64,000 nucleotides of DNA, taken from the NCBI GenBank assembly GCA_947172705.1, contig CAMWCA010000008.1, forward strand, positions 1-64,000, given 5' to 3'. Below are positions 17,649 to 27,042 of the stretch, piece after piece. The translations under genes were made by a program, and so were the position numbers. The stretch comes from an uncultured Lachnospiraceae bacterium. GTDB lineage: Bacteria; Bacillota; Clostridia; Lachnospirales; Lachnospiraceae. Position 1 is the stretch's first letter; the number at the start of each line of letters is the position of its first letter. Under the pieces are notes generated by a model. It had not been told where the DNA came from. It saw only the letters and a program-made list of their open reading frames with translations, and did no database searches.

Positions 17649-19439
17649 TCAGCAATAATTCTGCATCACGATCTGTATACTCTCTCTCCCACCGAAATAG
17701 TTCAAATCCGGATAATAGGCAATTCCAATTACAATATCTCCCGACCTAACGCCCCCTTCGTATAACCTGCGTATTCTATCTTCCCCGCATCTATTTTTCA
17801 GGAAGTCATCAAACTGTTCCAGATCACCAAAGTAGATCATATCGTAACAGTTGTTATTCTCGTCTGCTATCCGGTATTTCCCCACATTACGGTTTTTCCC
17901 CAGCTTTCTTCCGGACAGAACGCTAATGTTCTTCCTGGCAAAAAGGGGCTTGGGATTTCCCACGCCAAAGGGCTCCAGTAGGGATAATTCCTTGATAAAA
18001 CTCCGATCTGCATAGGCAAGAGGCATGGGCACATCGATATGTATGATCTCTTCAAAATCCTCCTCTGTAAGGGTACAGTTTTCATTTAACGCTTTTCGGA
18101 ACCTCTCAACAGCCCCCTCCTCCGGGAGGGAGAGCCCTGCCGCCATCTTATGACCGCCGTAGCGGGTAAACAATTCCTTACATGCCGTCATTTCCTCATA
18201 CATATTGTATGCCTCAATGGACCGTCCGCTGCCTTTAATGCCCTCTTCTCCTTTGGTCAGTACGAAAGCAGGCTTCCCATACTTTTCCCTTACCTTTCCT
18301 GCAATAATGCCCGCAAGGCTCTCATGACAGTCCGGAAGATAGATCACTAAAACCCGGTCTTTGAAAAGCCCCTTTCTCTCCACCTGATCGATTGCCTCTT
18401 TTACGCCCTCTTCCGTCATTTCCTTGCGGCTGTCGTTCAGGCTTTTCAGATCCCCGGCAATGGTCACTGCCTCTTTCCATTCTTCCGCCTCAAAAAGAGC
18501 GAGCGCGCGCTTCGCCGTGTCCAGCCTTCCTGTGGCGTTCATACAGGGTCCGATTATAAAGCCCGCATGGTAAGGAGATAATTCCCGATCTTCAATGCCA
18601 TTGACCTTGATCAGCGCCTTCAGTCCCAGATTATCTGTTTTTGCCATAAGGGAAAGCCCCTTTTTCACAATAATCCTGTTTTCATCCTTCAGCTCCATCA
18701 CATCGCAAACCGTTGCCAGCGCCTCAAAGACAAGCATTTCCTCCATAAGCCCTTTATATCTTTCAGGATCTGACGTTGCGAAGCCTGATTTTTCAAAAAG
18801 AACCTGCACCAGCTTTGCCGCCACCACGGTGCCGCAGATCTGCTTGAAGGGATATAGGCATTCCGGCTGTTTGGGGTCTATCACTGCATCCGCTTCCGGC
18901 AGCAAATACCGCCTTTCCCCTTCCTGCTCCTCAAAGGGAACCTCATGGTGATCCGTTACCACCACGGTCATTCCCATTTCCTTCGCCATGCGGATCTGTT
19001 CTCCGGCAGCAATTCCATTATCACAGGTAATGATGGTGTCGATTCCATCCTTTCCCGCATCCTTTACCAGGCTTTCATTTAATCCGTATCCATCCTTCAT
19101 CCTATGGGGAATAACTGTGTCCACCCTGCCTGCGAGGGTGCGTATGCCGGAAAGCAATATGTAAGTGGCGCAAATACCGTCCACATCATAGTCCCCTATG
19201 ATCCGGACTGATCTTTTCTCCTGAATCTTCTTTAAGATCAGTTCAGCCGCCAATTCCATATCTTTCATAAGAAAAGGATCATGCAGATCCTTTAAATCGC
19301 CGTGGAGAAATCTTTCGATTTCCCCATCGCCGATGATATCTCTGTTCCGCATGATCCTTGCCAATACCGGTGTAATATGGTATTTTTCTGCAATTTTATC
19401 AAAATCTGCCTTTTTGGCAGCTACCATCCATTTTGCCAT
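17649..19439 (-). CDS. recJ: Single-stranded-DNA-specific exonuclease RecJ
   Basis: A 596-residue 5'-3' exonuclease of the DHH superfamily, used in recombination and repair. Visible motifs are DYDVDG, ITCDNG, VVTDHHE (the DHH signature), and downstream SGRSIEAYNMYE plus YGGHKMAAGL of the DHHA1 domain; an OB-fold region follows. It is the last gene of the scif-secDF operon, 21 bases after secDF. The length is typical of the shorter clostridial RecJ. Confidence 0.96.
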   Translation of the reverse strand: MAKWMVAAKKADFDKIAEKYHITPVLARIMRNRDIIGDGEIERFLHGDLKDLHDPFLMKDMELAAELILKKIQEKRSVRIIGDYDVDGICATYILLSGIRTLAGRVDTVIPHRMKDGYGLNESLVKDAGKDGIDTIITCDNGIAAGEQIRMAKEMGMTVVVTDHHEVPFEEQEGERRYLLPEADAVIDPKQPECLYPFKQICGTVVAAKLVQVLFEKSGFATSDPERYKGLMEEMLVFEALATVCDVMELKDENRIIVKKGLSLMAKTDNLGLKALIKVNGIEDRELSPYHAGFIIGPCMNATGRLDTAKRALALFEAEEWKEAVTIAGDLKSLNDSRKEMTEEGVKEAIDQVERKGLFKDRVLVIYLPDCHESLAGIIAGKVREKYGKPAFVLTKGEEGIKGSGRSIEAYNMYEEMTACKELFTRYGGHKMAAGLSLPEEGAVERFRKALNENCTLTEEDFEEIIHIDVPMPLAYADRSFIKELSLLEPFGVGNPKPLFARKNISVLSGRKLGKNRNVGKYRIADENNNCYDMIYFGDLEQFDDFLKNRCGEDRIRRLYEGGVRSGDIVIGIAYYPDLNYFGGRESIQIVMQNYC

Positions 19440-19460
19440 GATTTCTCCTGAAATTTCCCC

Positions 19461-21716
19461 TTAAGACGCTGCTTTCTGCGGGAACACCTTACGCAGCACC
19501 AGCCACAGCGCACCTGTAATGCATACGGAAGAATAAGTACCGCACAGGATGCCCGCCATAAGAGGCAGCGCAAATTCTTTCACAGAAGATACGCCAAAGG
19601 CATACAATGCCGCTACCATAATAAAGGTGGTCAGCGAAGTGAAAATACTTCTGGAAAGGGTCTGGGTAATACTCTCGTTTACCATGGTTTCCAGGGAATC
19701 CTTTCTTCCCATGTTGTTCATATTTTCACGGATACGGTCAAATATAACGATGGTTGCATTGATGGAATACCCCACAATTGTCAGCATACATGCAATAAAA
19801 GTAGTTCCTACCGACACTCTTACCACCGCATAAAATGCAAGCACTACCAGCACATCGTGGATCAGGGCAATTACCGAACTTGCACCGAAACGAATGTCTT
19901 TAAATCTGAACCAGATATATACCAGCATACACAGTGTGGCAACCACAACCGCTATGACCGCATCAGATTTCATCTCGCTGCTGATGGTAGAACTAATAGT
20001 TTCTGTAGTGATTTTTTCTGCATCCGCTGCAAAATTATCCACCATGGTGGTTTTAAAGGTTTCCCTCTCCGCAGTGGTCAGGGAACGGGTCTTAAAGATC
20101 ACTTCGTTTGTTCCCTCGATCTTCTGGGTCTGAACGTTTCCGTCCTTGGTGATCTTTTCGATCAAAGGCACTACCATTGTATCGATATCCGCAAGAGGCA
20201 TATCTTCATTGAAGGTTACGTTGGTGGAGGTTCCTCCCACAAATTCCAGGCTGTAATTAAGGGCTCCGCCGCTGCGTGCTTTATTCACGCCCATAAAGGC
20301 AAAACCTGCCACGATCACTGCAATGGAAATTCCAAAGAAAACCGTCTTCTTGGAGGTAAACGAAACTGTCTTTGGTGTTTTTGCCGTTCCATAAAGTTTG
20401 GCGCTCTGCAAACCAATGGCATAGAACGCCTTCATTAACAGACGTGTTACGATCATTGCCGTGAACATGGAAAGCACAATACCCAGTGCAAGCGTTGCCG
20501 CAAATCCCTTGATGGTACCGGAGCCAAGCACGCCCAGCACAAAGGCTGCGATCAGCGTAGTAACATTTCCATCCAAAATAGCGGAGGTCGCTTTTTTGTA
20601 GCCGATATCGATGGCTGATTTCACCGTCTTTCCTTTGGCGATCTCCTCTCTGATACGGGCAAAGATAATAACGTTTGCATCCACTGCCATACCAATGGAA
20701 AGAATAATACCTGCGATACCAGGCAGAGTCAATGTAATATCAAAGCCATCCAACAGGATGATCATTAATTCTATATAAAGACCAAGGGCAAGGCTTGCCG
20801 CCACACCTGACAAATAGTAAACGGCGATCATAAATATAACGATAATGCCAAAGCCCACTGCTGCCGCTTTAATGCTGGTAGAAATTGCTTCCTCCCCCAG
20901 CTGCGCCCCTACGATCTTGGAATGAAGTTCTTCCAGTTCCAGCTTCAAACCGCCTATACGAATGGTAGAAGCAAGCTGCTGCGCATATTCATAGGTAAAG
21001 CTTCCTGTAATCTGTGCCTGTCCGTCTGTGATCGCTGAATTTACATTGGGAGCGCTGATAATGGAGCCGTCGTAATAGATCGCAATGCTTTCTCCGTTTT
21101 GATATGCCTTAGTGGTAGCCTCGGCAAATTTGGCGGTTCCCTCTTCCGTCATGGTCAGTTCCACTACAAACTGGTTATTCTGCATCTGATCCTTATAGCC
21201 CCGCGCCTGGGCATTTTTTACATCGGTACCCACAAGCTTGATGGAGCCGTCCGCTTCCAGTTCCTCAATGGTCTTATTCATGGAATACTCGTAGCTTCCA
21301 TCTTCCCTGATCCCCACAGGCTGATAGTTCAGATTTCCCTCTGCATCATACTGTGCAATAAAATACAGAGAACCTGGCTTTCCCAGATCTTCCAGGATGG
21401 CATTGGCATCGGACACGCCGGGAATTTCTATGTTGATCCGATCCGCTCCCTCCTGATAAACCACTGCTTCCGTGCTGTAGCCCTCCACACGTTTCTGAAG
21501 CTTATAAATGGTGTCGTCCATGTCCTCCTTGCTGGGTTCTTCCTCTCCCACGACCTGATAGGTAATGCTGACACCGCCCTCCAGATCCAGACCAAGGTTG
21601 ATGCTGGCTGCTGAACCGGAGCCGTCTGCTCCCAATCCCACTGCTGCGGTATATCCAAACCCGCCCAGAAGCAGTACAAATACCAGCAGAATGATAATTG
21701 CTTTACTCTTCTTCAT
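19461..21716 (-). CDS. secDF: Fused protein translocase subunit SecDF
   Basis: A 751-residue protein joining SecD and SecF, which use the proton gradient to assist Sec-dependent export. The SecD half (about 1-440) has the N-terminal TM, the P1 domain with LGLDLEGGVSITYQV, and the TM4-6 block with GIAGIILSIGMAVDANVIIFARIREE. The SecF half (about 455-751) has LNYSLEFVGGT and the matching IVGYSINATIVIFDRIREN. The start overlaps the end of the SCIFF maturase gene by 14 bases. This gene order is well known for SCIFF clusters in Clostridia. Confidence 0.97.
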   Translation of the reverse strand: MKKSKAIIILLVFVLLLGGFGYTAAVGLGADGSGSAASINLGLDLEGGVSITYQVVGEEEPSKEDMDDTIYKLQKRVEGYSTEAVVYQEGADRINIEIPGVSDANAILEDLGKPGSLYFIAQYDAEGNLNYQPVGIREDGSYEYSMNKTIEELEADGSIKLVGTDVKNAQARGYKDQMQNNQFVVELTMTEEGTAKFAEATTKAYQNGESIAIYYDGSIISAPNVNSAITDGQAQITGSFTYEYAQQLASTIRIGGLKLELEELHSKIVGAQLGEEAISTSIKAAAVGFGIIVIFMIAVYYLSGVAASLALGLYIELMIILLDGFDITLTLPGIAGIILSIGMAVDANVIIFARIREEIAKGKTVKSAIDIGYKKATSAILDGNVTTLIAAFVLGVLGSGTIKGFAATLALGIVLSMFTAMIVTRLLMKAFYAIGLQSAKLYGTAKTPKTVSFTSKKTVFFGISIAVIVAGFAFMGVNKARSGGALNYSLEFVGGTSTNVTFNEDMPLADIDTMVVPLIEKITKDGNVQTQKIEGTNEVIFKTRSLTTAERETFKTTMVDNFAADAEKITTETISSTISSEMKSDAVIAVVVATLCMLVYIWFRFKDIRFGASSVIALIHDVLVVLAFYAVVRVSVGTTFIACMLTIVGYSINATIVIFDRIRENMNNMGRKDSLETMVNESITQTLSRSIFTSLTTFIMVAALYAFGVSSVKEFALPLMAGILCGTYSSVCITGALWLVLRKVFPQKAAS

Positions 21717-23112
21717 TGCTCTCTTCTCCTTCTATGTCGGCTAACGCCGCTTTTATCATGATCGCGCATTCTATACGCTTTCTCTGCAACTCGCATCCCA
21801 GATCATAAGCATCTTTGATATGCCCATGGAAATTATAGGAATTGGCGGCGCATCCGCCGCTGCAATAAAACTTGGCAAAACAGTTTCTGCACTTTTCCTT
21901 GGCATAGACATTGCAGGTCTTAAATTCGTCCCTGATGTCCGTCCTTGTAATGCCTTCCTCCACATTTCCCATCAGGAATTCTTCCTTGCCCACGAACTGA
22001 TGACAGGGGTACAAATCTCCCCAAGGCGTAACGGCAAGATACTCTGTCCCCGATCCGCATCCGGAAAGCCTCTTTGCCACGCAGGGTCCACCTTCCAAGT
22101 CTATCATAAAATGAAAGAAATTAACACCTTTTCCTTTTTTTCTTCTATCTAAAAGTTCTACCGCAAGACGGTCATATTCCGCCAGCAGCCCCGGCAGATC
22201 CTCTTCCCGCAACGCATAATCGTCTGTGGGCTCCGCCACCACCGGCTCCACCGAAATCTGCTGAAAGCCTAGATCCGCAAGATGCGCTACATCCTTTGCA
22301 AAATCCAGATTGTTTCTGGTAAAGGTACCGCGCACATAATAATTCATCTGATCTCGACTCTCGGCAACCTTTTGGAACTTCGGCACAATGGTATCATAAC
22401 TGCCCTGCCCTCCACGATAGGGGCGCATCAGGTCGTTTACCTCTTTCCTGCCGTCAATGCTTAAAACCACATTGGACATTTCCCGGTTGACAAATTCCAT
22501 AATTTCATCGTTCAGCAAAATGCCATTGGTGGTAAGGGTAAAACGAAATTTCTTATGATATGGCTCTTCCAGGCTTCTGCCATAAGCAACCAGCTCCTTT
22601 ACCACCTGCCAATTCATAAGCGGCTCTCCCCCGAAAAAATCTACTTCAAGGTTGACCCGGTTTCCGGAATTTCTCACCAGAAAGTCCAACGCCTTTTTCC
22701 CCACCTCAAAGCTCATAAGCGCACGTCTGCCATGGTATTCGCCCTCTTCTGCAAAGCAGTATCTGCAAGCCAGGTTACAATCATGGGCAATATGAAGACA
22801 CAGCGCTTTCACCACTGTTTCTCTTTTTTTGAAGTCAATGATATAGTTTTCATAAATATCGGGAGCAAAAAGCATCCCCGCTTCCTTCAGTTCCATGATC
22901 TGGGTCAAAGCGTCTTTTACATCTTCCTGAGAATACTTGTCTTTCAACCCATCTACACACAAAGCTTCTGTCTCTTTTTCCATTCTTCCCTCCTCTGTTT
23001 CCTTTTCCAGAAGAGAGAGCACATCATATACCACATCGTCCACCACATGCACAGAACCGCTGTTCACGTCAAGGACAATATTATAACCGTTATTTTTATA
23101 TTGATGTATCAC
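21703..23112 (-). CDS. scifB: SCIFF peptide maturase (radical SAM/SPASM)
   Basis: A 469-residue radical SAM enzyme that installs thioether links in the SCIFF precursor encoded just upstream. An N-terminal peptide-recognition domain (about 1-90, starting MIHQYKNNGYNIVLDV) precedes the CNLACRYC cluster site near residue 110. The SPASM region holds GCGSGTEYLAV, GDLYPCHQF and the final cysteine set CNVYAKEKCRNCFAKFYCSGGC for two auxiliary iron-sulfur clusters, split here as several short motifs. The start is GTG at 23112 with GGAAGG upstream. It is spaced from scifA by a hairpin. Confidence 0.96.
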   Translation of the reverse strand: MIHQYKNNGYNIVLDVNSGSVHVVDDVVYDVLSLLEKETEEGRMEKETEALCVDGLKDKYSQEDVKDALTQIMELKEAGMLFAPDIYENYIIDFKKRETVVKALCLHIAHDCNLACRYCFAEEGEYHGRRALMSFEVGKKALDFLVRNSGNRVNLEVDFFGGEPLMNWQVVKELVAYGRSLEEPYHKKFRFTLTTNGILLNDEIMEFVNREMSNVVLSIDGRKEVNDLMRPYRGGQGSYDTIVPKFQKVAESRDQMNYYVRGTFTRNNLDFAKDVAHLADLGFQQISVEPVVAEPTDDYALREEDLPGLLAEYDRLAVELLDRRKKGKGVNFFHFMIDLEGGPCVAKRLSGCGSGTEYLAVTPWGDLYPCHQFVGKEEFLMGNVEEGITRTDIRDEFKTCNVYAKEKCRNCFAKFYCSGGCAANSYNFHGHIKDAYDLGCELQRKRIECAIMIKAALADIEGEESNEEE

Positions 23113-23148
23113 TTTTTCTTATTCCTTCCATTTTGCGTAAACACATAA

Positions 23149-23174
23149 TAAGCAGCGACCCTCGCCGCTGCTTA
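23149..23174 (-). terminator. Intercistronic hairpin between scifA and scifB
   Basis: A 9-bp perfect stem (TAAGCAGCG / CGCTGCTTA) with an 8-base loop, 18 bases after the scifA stop and 37 before scifB. On the minus strand it is followed by TTATTATG, a weak U-rich run. It is likely a partial terminator or an mRNA-stabilising element that keeps precursor above maturase. Confidence 0.55.
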
Positions 23175-23191
23175 CATTCGTTATCCTATTT

Positions 23192-23335
23192 TTATTTTGC
23201 CTTTTCGCAGCTCTGATTTCCTACTGTACAGGAAGTCTTGCAAGCTGACTGGCAGGAAGTCTGGCACTCGCCGCAGCCGCCCTTTTTCATGGATTCCTTT
23301 AAATCTCTTGTTGCTAATGTTTTAATACGTTTCAT
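23192..23335 (-). CDS. scifA: SCIFF ranthipeptide precursor
   Basis: A 47-residue precursor of the six-cysteines-in-forty-five family. The leader MKRIKTLATRDLKESMKK is nearly family-invariant, and the core has six cysteines at 21, 24, 28, 32, 36 and 43. In studied members the maturase forms sulfur-to-gamma-carbon thioether links, mainly to Thr residues between the cysteines; TS and TV pairs here could serve. The ATG at 23335 has AAAGGAG eight bases upstream; a frame to 23380 is longer but lacks a ribosome site. It is first in the scifA-scifB-secDF-recJ operon. Its biological role is unsettled, with quorum-like functions proposed. Confidence 0.95.
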   Translation of the reverse strand: MKRIKTLATRDLKESMKKGGCGECQTSCQSACKTSCTVGNQSCEKAK

Positions 23336-23370
23336 AATATTTTCTCCTTTTGCTGTTCCTGTATTTGTAT

Positions 23371-23379
23371 AGTATAGCA
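23371..23379 (-). promoter_or_regulatory. Extended -10 promoter of the scif operon
   Basis: On the minus strand this reads TGCTATACT, an extended -10 element 36 bases before the scifA ATG. No good -35 box is seen, as expected for an extended -10 promoter. Confidence 0.5.
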
Positions 23380-23448
23380 TAGTTGCAGGGTTTGGAAAAG
23401 TGTTTTATAAAAAAATTGACACAGCATTACCGCCTGCTCCTAGTTTCC

Positions 23449-24789
23449 TTACTCTTCCGACTTCTTTATTGATTCTTCTTTTTCCGCCTCGCGGCTTTCT
23501 TTCCTATCGGAATGCTCTTCGTCAGCTTCCTCTTTCTCCTCTGACTTCTCAGGCAGGGTCATCAGCACTTTCACGATCCTGTTCTGATTGATCCCTTTTA
23601 CCTGAAGGGTAATGCCCTGCTCCGTCACAATGGTCTCGCCGTCTTCCGGCAGACGATCCAGATTTTCTATGATCAGACCGCCAATGGAATCATAATCCTC
23701 CGAAGAAAGCAGTGTGCCAAGCTCATCATTGATATCGCTCAGTTTCATACTTCCCTCTACCAGGTAAACTCTTTCTTCCATCTCCTGGATCAGCTCTTCC
23801 TCATCCTCATCGTACTCGTCACGGATCTCACCTACGATCTCCTCCAGAAGATCCTCCAGGGTGATCATTCCTACCGCTGCTCCATACTCATTCAGTACAA
23901 AAGATACATTGACACATTTCTCCCGCATTTCCATCAGAAGATCCGCTGTCTTTTTAAATTCATAGGTATAATAGGCATTGCGCATGATATCGCTGATCTG
24001 AAACTGTTCCTTTTGATCCACCAGTATAAAATCTTTAATATTAATAAGCCCGATAAAGTTATCCTTATCCTCCTGGTAGACAGGAATTCTGGTATACATA
24101 CACTCCTTAAACAGCGCCATGACCTCATCATAGCCCGCATCCTCGCTTACCGCCGCTACGTCGATTCTGGGAATCATAATGTCCTTTGCCACCGCGTCAC
24201 CAAAATCAAACACATTATAGATCATTTCACGTTCTTCAGACTCGATCACACCGTCCTCATGGCTGACCTCCACGTAAGTACGAAGCTCCGTCTCCGTCAT
24301 GACCGTTCTTTTGCTTGTGTCAATATGTAACAGCTTCATCAAACCGTTAGCAAGCTTATCCACCAGGAAAATAACAGGCGTCATCACCTTCATAAGACCT
24401 GAAATAATAGATGCATAAAACAAAGCAAGCTTTTCCGAATAAACCATCGCCATATTTTTAGGAATAATCTCCCCAAAAATCAAAATAATGATCGTGAGAA
24501 TTCCCGTAGCAATGCCTACTGCAAGATGAATTCTGATTGCAAGCGTTGTTGCCAGCGATGACGCGGAAATATTCACAATATTATTTCCTATTAAGATCGC
24601 ACTCAGCATCTTGCTGTATCGCTCAAGAACATCAAGCGCTGTCTGCGCACGTTTATTCCCGTCATCTGCTAAAGATTTCAACCGTACCCTGTTTACTGTG
24701 GTAAGCGCTGTCTCTGCTGAAGAAAAGAAAGAGGACATACACACCAGGATCAATAAGGCAAACAGTTGTATGACACCATCGGTATCCAA
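23449..24789 (-). CDS. CNNM/CorC-family transporter with CBS pair
   Basis: A 446-residue membrane protein with a CNNM (DUF21) domain of three to four TM helices (residues about 1-185), a pair of CBS domains (about 200-330) and a C-terminal CorC_HlyC domain (about 345-425), ending in a charged Glu/Lys tail. The family is often labelled hemolysin but is better tied to Mg2+ or Co2+ efflux. FGEIIPKNMA is the conserved CNNM motif. The start is TTG (MDTDGVIQL) with GAGGAG eleven bases upstream. It is a single-gene unit, transcribed toward the scif promoter. Confidence 0.93.
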   Translation of the reverse strand: MDTDGVIQLFALLILVCMSSFFSSAETALTTVNRVRLKSLADDGNKRAQTALDVLERYSKMLSAILIGNNIVNISASSLATTLAIRIHLAVGIATGILTIIILIFGEIIPKNMAMVYSEKLALFYASIISGLMKVMTPVIFLVDKLANGLMKLLHIDTSKRTVMTETELRTYVEVSHEDGVIESEEREMIYNVFDFGDAVAKDIMIPRIDVAAVSEDAGYDEVMALFKECMYTRIPVYQEDKDNFIGLINIKDFILVDQKEQFQISDIMRNAYYTYEFKKTADLLMEMREKCVNVSFVLNEYGAAVGMITLEDLLEEIVGEIRDEYDEDEEELIQEMEERVYLVEGSMKLSDINDELGTLLSSEDYDSIGGLIIENLDRLPEDGETIVTEQGITLQVKGINQNRIVKVLMTLPEKSEEKEEADEEHSDRKESREAEKEESIKKSEE

Positions 24790-24944
24790 TTTAAAATCAC
24801 TCCTCGTTTTTATGATTACTGCCCTTCTCTTTCAGGCAGCTTATGCAAATATTACAATATTCGGGTATTCTCTGTCAAGTTCACACATATGATTGGAGTA
24901 TAAAGAATTTGTAAAAATTTCATATAAAGAAATGGGAGGCTGTC

Positions 24945-25319
24945 ATGCTCAAAAAACTCAATCTAAGCTCAAGGATCACTTTTATCCTGAAATGTCTGCT
25001 TATATCCTATTTACTTACCACCGGCTTGCTGCTCCTGCTTGCATTGATGCTGTACCGCTTTGGACTGTCAGAAAAGATCGTATCCATATGTATCATTGGT
25101 ATCTACATCATTGTTACCTTCCTTGCCGGGTTTCTTGCCGGGAAACGCGAAGGCAGCCGGAAATTCCTGTGGGGTTTGCTTATGGGCGCTCTTTACTTTT
25201 CCATTCTCATTGTGGTTTCTCTCACCGTCAACCGTGGTATAGATGAGGTATCCGGAAACTTTTTTACAGTGCTTTTACTCTGCTGCGGCAGCGGGATGTT
25301 GGGAGGAATGATCAGTTAA
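24945..25319 (+). CDS. TIGR04086-like small membrane protein
   Basis: A 124-residue protein with four predicted TM helices (about 14-37, 45-66, 73-93 and 105-122) and short charged loops (GKREGSRKF). It resembles the TIGR04086 membrane family often found near secDF/scif genes in Firmicutes. GGGAGG lies seven bases before the ATG. Function is unknown. It is divergent from the CNNM gene. Confidence 0.8.
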   Translation: MLKKLNLSSRITFILKCLLISYLLTTGLLLLLALMLYRFGLSEKIVSICIIGIYIIVTFLAGFLAGKREGSRKFLWGLLMGALYFSILIVVSLTVNRGIDEVSGNFFTVLLLCCGSGMLGGMIS

Positions 25320-25321
25320 AG

Positions 25322-25349
25322 GGAACCGGCTTTGTCACCGCCGGTTTCC
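25322..25349. terminator. Shared hairpin between convergent genes
   Basis: GGAACCGGC and GCCGGTTTCC form a 9-10 bp stem with one bulge in the 30-base gap between two converging genes. The T run is poor, so it is probably a bidirectional terminator of modest strength. Confidence 0.45.
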
Positions 25350-26195
25350 TTACAGACCATTCTCTGCATACAATTGCTCCCTGTATTCCGGTTCCGCAAT
25401 AGCACGGTTTATATCCTCGTTTCTTCCCTCCTCCTGCAAACGCTGTAACAGCCTGGAAAAACGTTCTTCCCCTTCATTCCTCCATACTTCTCGCTCACTC
25501 TTAAGATACTTCTCCTCATCATATTCAAAAATACTCATTTCGATCGCCTCCACGCGGTTTTTTAAAAGAAATTCCGCTAAGATCCCATGTTGAATACAGT
25601 AATCTACTGCCTTTTCCACCGCATCAGGAAAAGGCAATTCTTTTGCTAAACTTCTGACCCGCTCTACATACTGAGCATATTCCTTCAGCAGCCGGCATGC
25701 TTCCATCAATTCCCTACTATATCCCCAATTGATGTTATATACCGTCACAATAAGTTCCAATTCCGGTCTTTCCAGTTCCTTTTGGAAAGAATCCGATAAT
25801 CTCAGCGTCTGCTCTCCGGGCTGAAAATCCGTTCCATTATAAAATACTACAAATCTTGGAGTAGGTAGTTTGATCAGCATGGAACTGTATAAATTTTCAT
25901 TCCGGATAATCCCCTGCAGCACCTTGGTCACATAGATCAGATCCCGAAGGGGCATATTGGGGTTTACGGTAGACTGGTGCTCATACAGCATCAATTCAAA
26001 GTCAAATACGAAGGAGATGTCATTCTTATAGTTCATGTAAACTGCATTCTCCAATGTAGTGATCTCCAACCCTTCTCCATCTGCATAGCTTGTTCCGTTC
26101 ACCGCATTGTACAAGCTTAAAAGATTCTCTTTCTCCCGAAAGAGCATGCGGAATAAAGTGTCCCTGTAGTTTCTCTGCACGTGTTTTTCTGTCAT
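25350..26195 (-). CDS. Rpn-family PD-(D/E)XK nuclease/putative transposase
   Basis: A 281-residue member of the Rpn/COG5464 group, which includes recombination-promoting nucleases. The N-terminal domain carries YRDTLFRMLF, the YNAVNGTSY block, and a DFELMLYEHQS stretch that fits the D...E-x-Q-type nuclease core. The C-terminal third is helical and charged. I prefer the second ATG (26195) because AGGAGG ends six bases before it, whereas the ATG at 26201 directly abuts the ribosome site. These genes occur in many copies in Lachnospiraceae. No inverted terminal repeats are visible around it. Confidence 0.85.
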   Translation of the reverse strand: MTEKHVQRNYRDTLFRMLFREKENLLSLYNAVNGTSYADGEGLEITTLENAVYMNYKNDISFVFDFELMLYEHQSTVNPNMPLRDLIYVTKVLQGIIRNENLYSSMLIKLPTPRFVVFYNGTDFQPGEQTLRLSDSFQKELERPELELIVTVYNINWGYSRELMEACRLLKEYAQYVERVRSLAKELPFPDAVEKAVDYCIQHGILAEFLLKNRVEAIEMSIFEYDEEKYLKSEREVWRNEGEERFSRLLQRLQEEGRNEDINRAIAEPEYREQLYAENGL

Positions 26196-26553
26196 TTTCA
26201 TCCTCCTGACTATTCCGCCGCTTCCCGTTAAAGAAGACAGCCTGCAGAAGGTTCCGCTTCAGAGCCTCCTGCCTGTATAAGTTGTTCATTGGAATAAAAG
26301 CATGGATTTTCTGAAACTGTAATTTAAAACTTAGAAATTAAGAAACATTAGATTTGTCTTAAAGAAAATATGCTTTTTCATAGTGTAACATAACGGGAAA
26401 GAAAACACAATATGCAAATTCTGTTCTACGTTTAAAAAGTGAGGACACTCAAAACAAATTCTGTTATACTATCTGTAAAAAAGCACTACATGGAATTTAG
26501 AATACAGGAAGGTATCCAGTGATTAAGGCATTCAAGTATACGGAGGATACACA
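26196..26553. other. AT-rich intergenic stretch with a 15-base direct repeat
   Basis: About 350 bases without a gene. CAAATTCTGTTCTAC (26415-26429) and CAAATTCTGTTATAC (26455-26469) form a direct repeat 40 bases apart, and the second contains a TATACT -10-like box (26465-26470) upstream of the decayed gene. Nothing else is recognised. Confidence 0.5.
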
Positions 26554-26869
26554 ATGGAAAGAAATACAAATATAATTGATGGTCTTGATGGCAGCAAAAT
26601 TGTTGTTATAAATGATATTGCTTTTAAAGGCAGACAAAATATTGAATGGTCTGAAGTGGAAAAATATCTGAAACAATTTGTTGGGAAATATTACAGTATT
26701 TCGGTATGATACAAAATTTGCGCTCCCTGTCTATAATGAAAATCAAGAATTGCAACGATTCAATGTATTCCAAGCCGTTCTACTGATTCGGCATGCCCAT
26801 GATGGAAAACTGTACCTGTATGATTTAGTAAACATAAAAAAAGAAACGGGTAAGCCGCTTGAGCAGTAA
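26554..26869 (+). pseudogene. Decayed hypothetical gene with internal deletion and frameshift
   Basis: The first 50 codons (MERNTNIIDGLDGSKIV onward, to the TGA at 26704-26706) look like the start of a conserved Lachnospiraceae hypothetical protein. A second frame then resumes with FRYDTKFALPVYNENQELQR and ends IKKETGKPLEQ at 26869, matching what I recall as the C-terminus of the same family. The middle (roughly a hundred residues by my recollection) is missing and the frames do not join. This is best read as a pseudogene left by a deletion. The function of the parent family is unknown. Confidence 0.6.
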
Positions 26870-26983
26870 GCTGTACGGTAAGAAACTCGCTTCTTCTTTT
26901 TATTATCCTATAAAAATTTTATAACTTTGTCAACATCAAATTTTAAAGCAATCCGTAACAAATCGGATTTAAATACACAATCG

Positions 26984-27022
26984 ATAAGGGCCGCCCTCAC
27001 AAAGTACTGAGGTCGACCCTTA
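26984..27022 (-). terminator. Terminator downstream of the XRE gene
   Basis: A long imperfect stem, ATAAGGGCCGCCCTCA against TGAGGTCGACCCTTAT, separated by 7 bases. It begins about 20 bases after the XRE stop on the minus strand, with only a weak T run after it. Confidence 0.6.
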
Positions 27023-27042
27023 TTCCTATCAATATTCCCCTT

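Noticed and set aside
25350..26201. Complete insertion sequence around the Rpn-type gene
   Set aside because: No inverted terminal repeats or target duplications were found; the gene stands alone.
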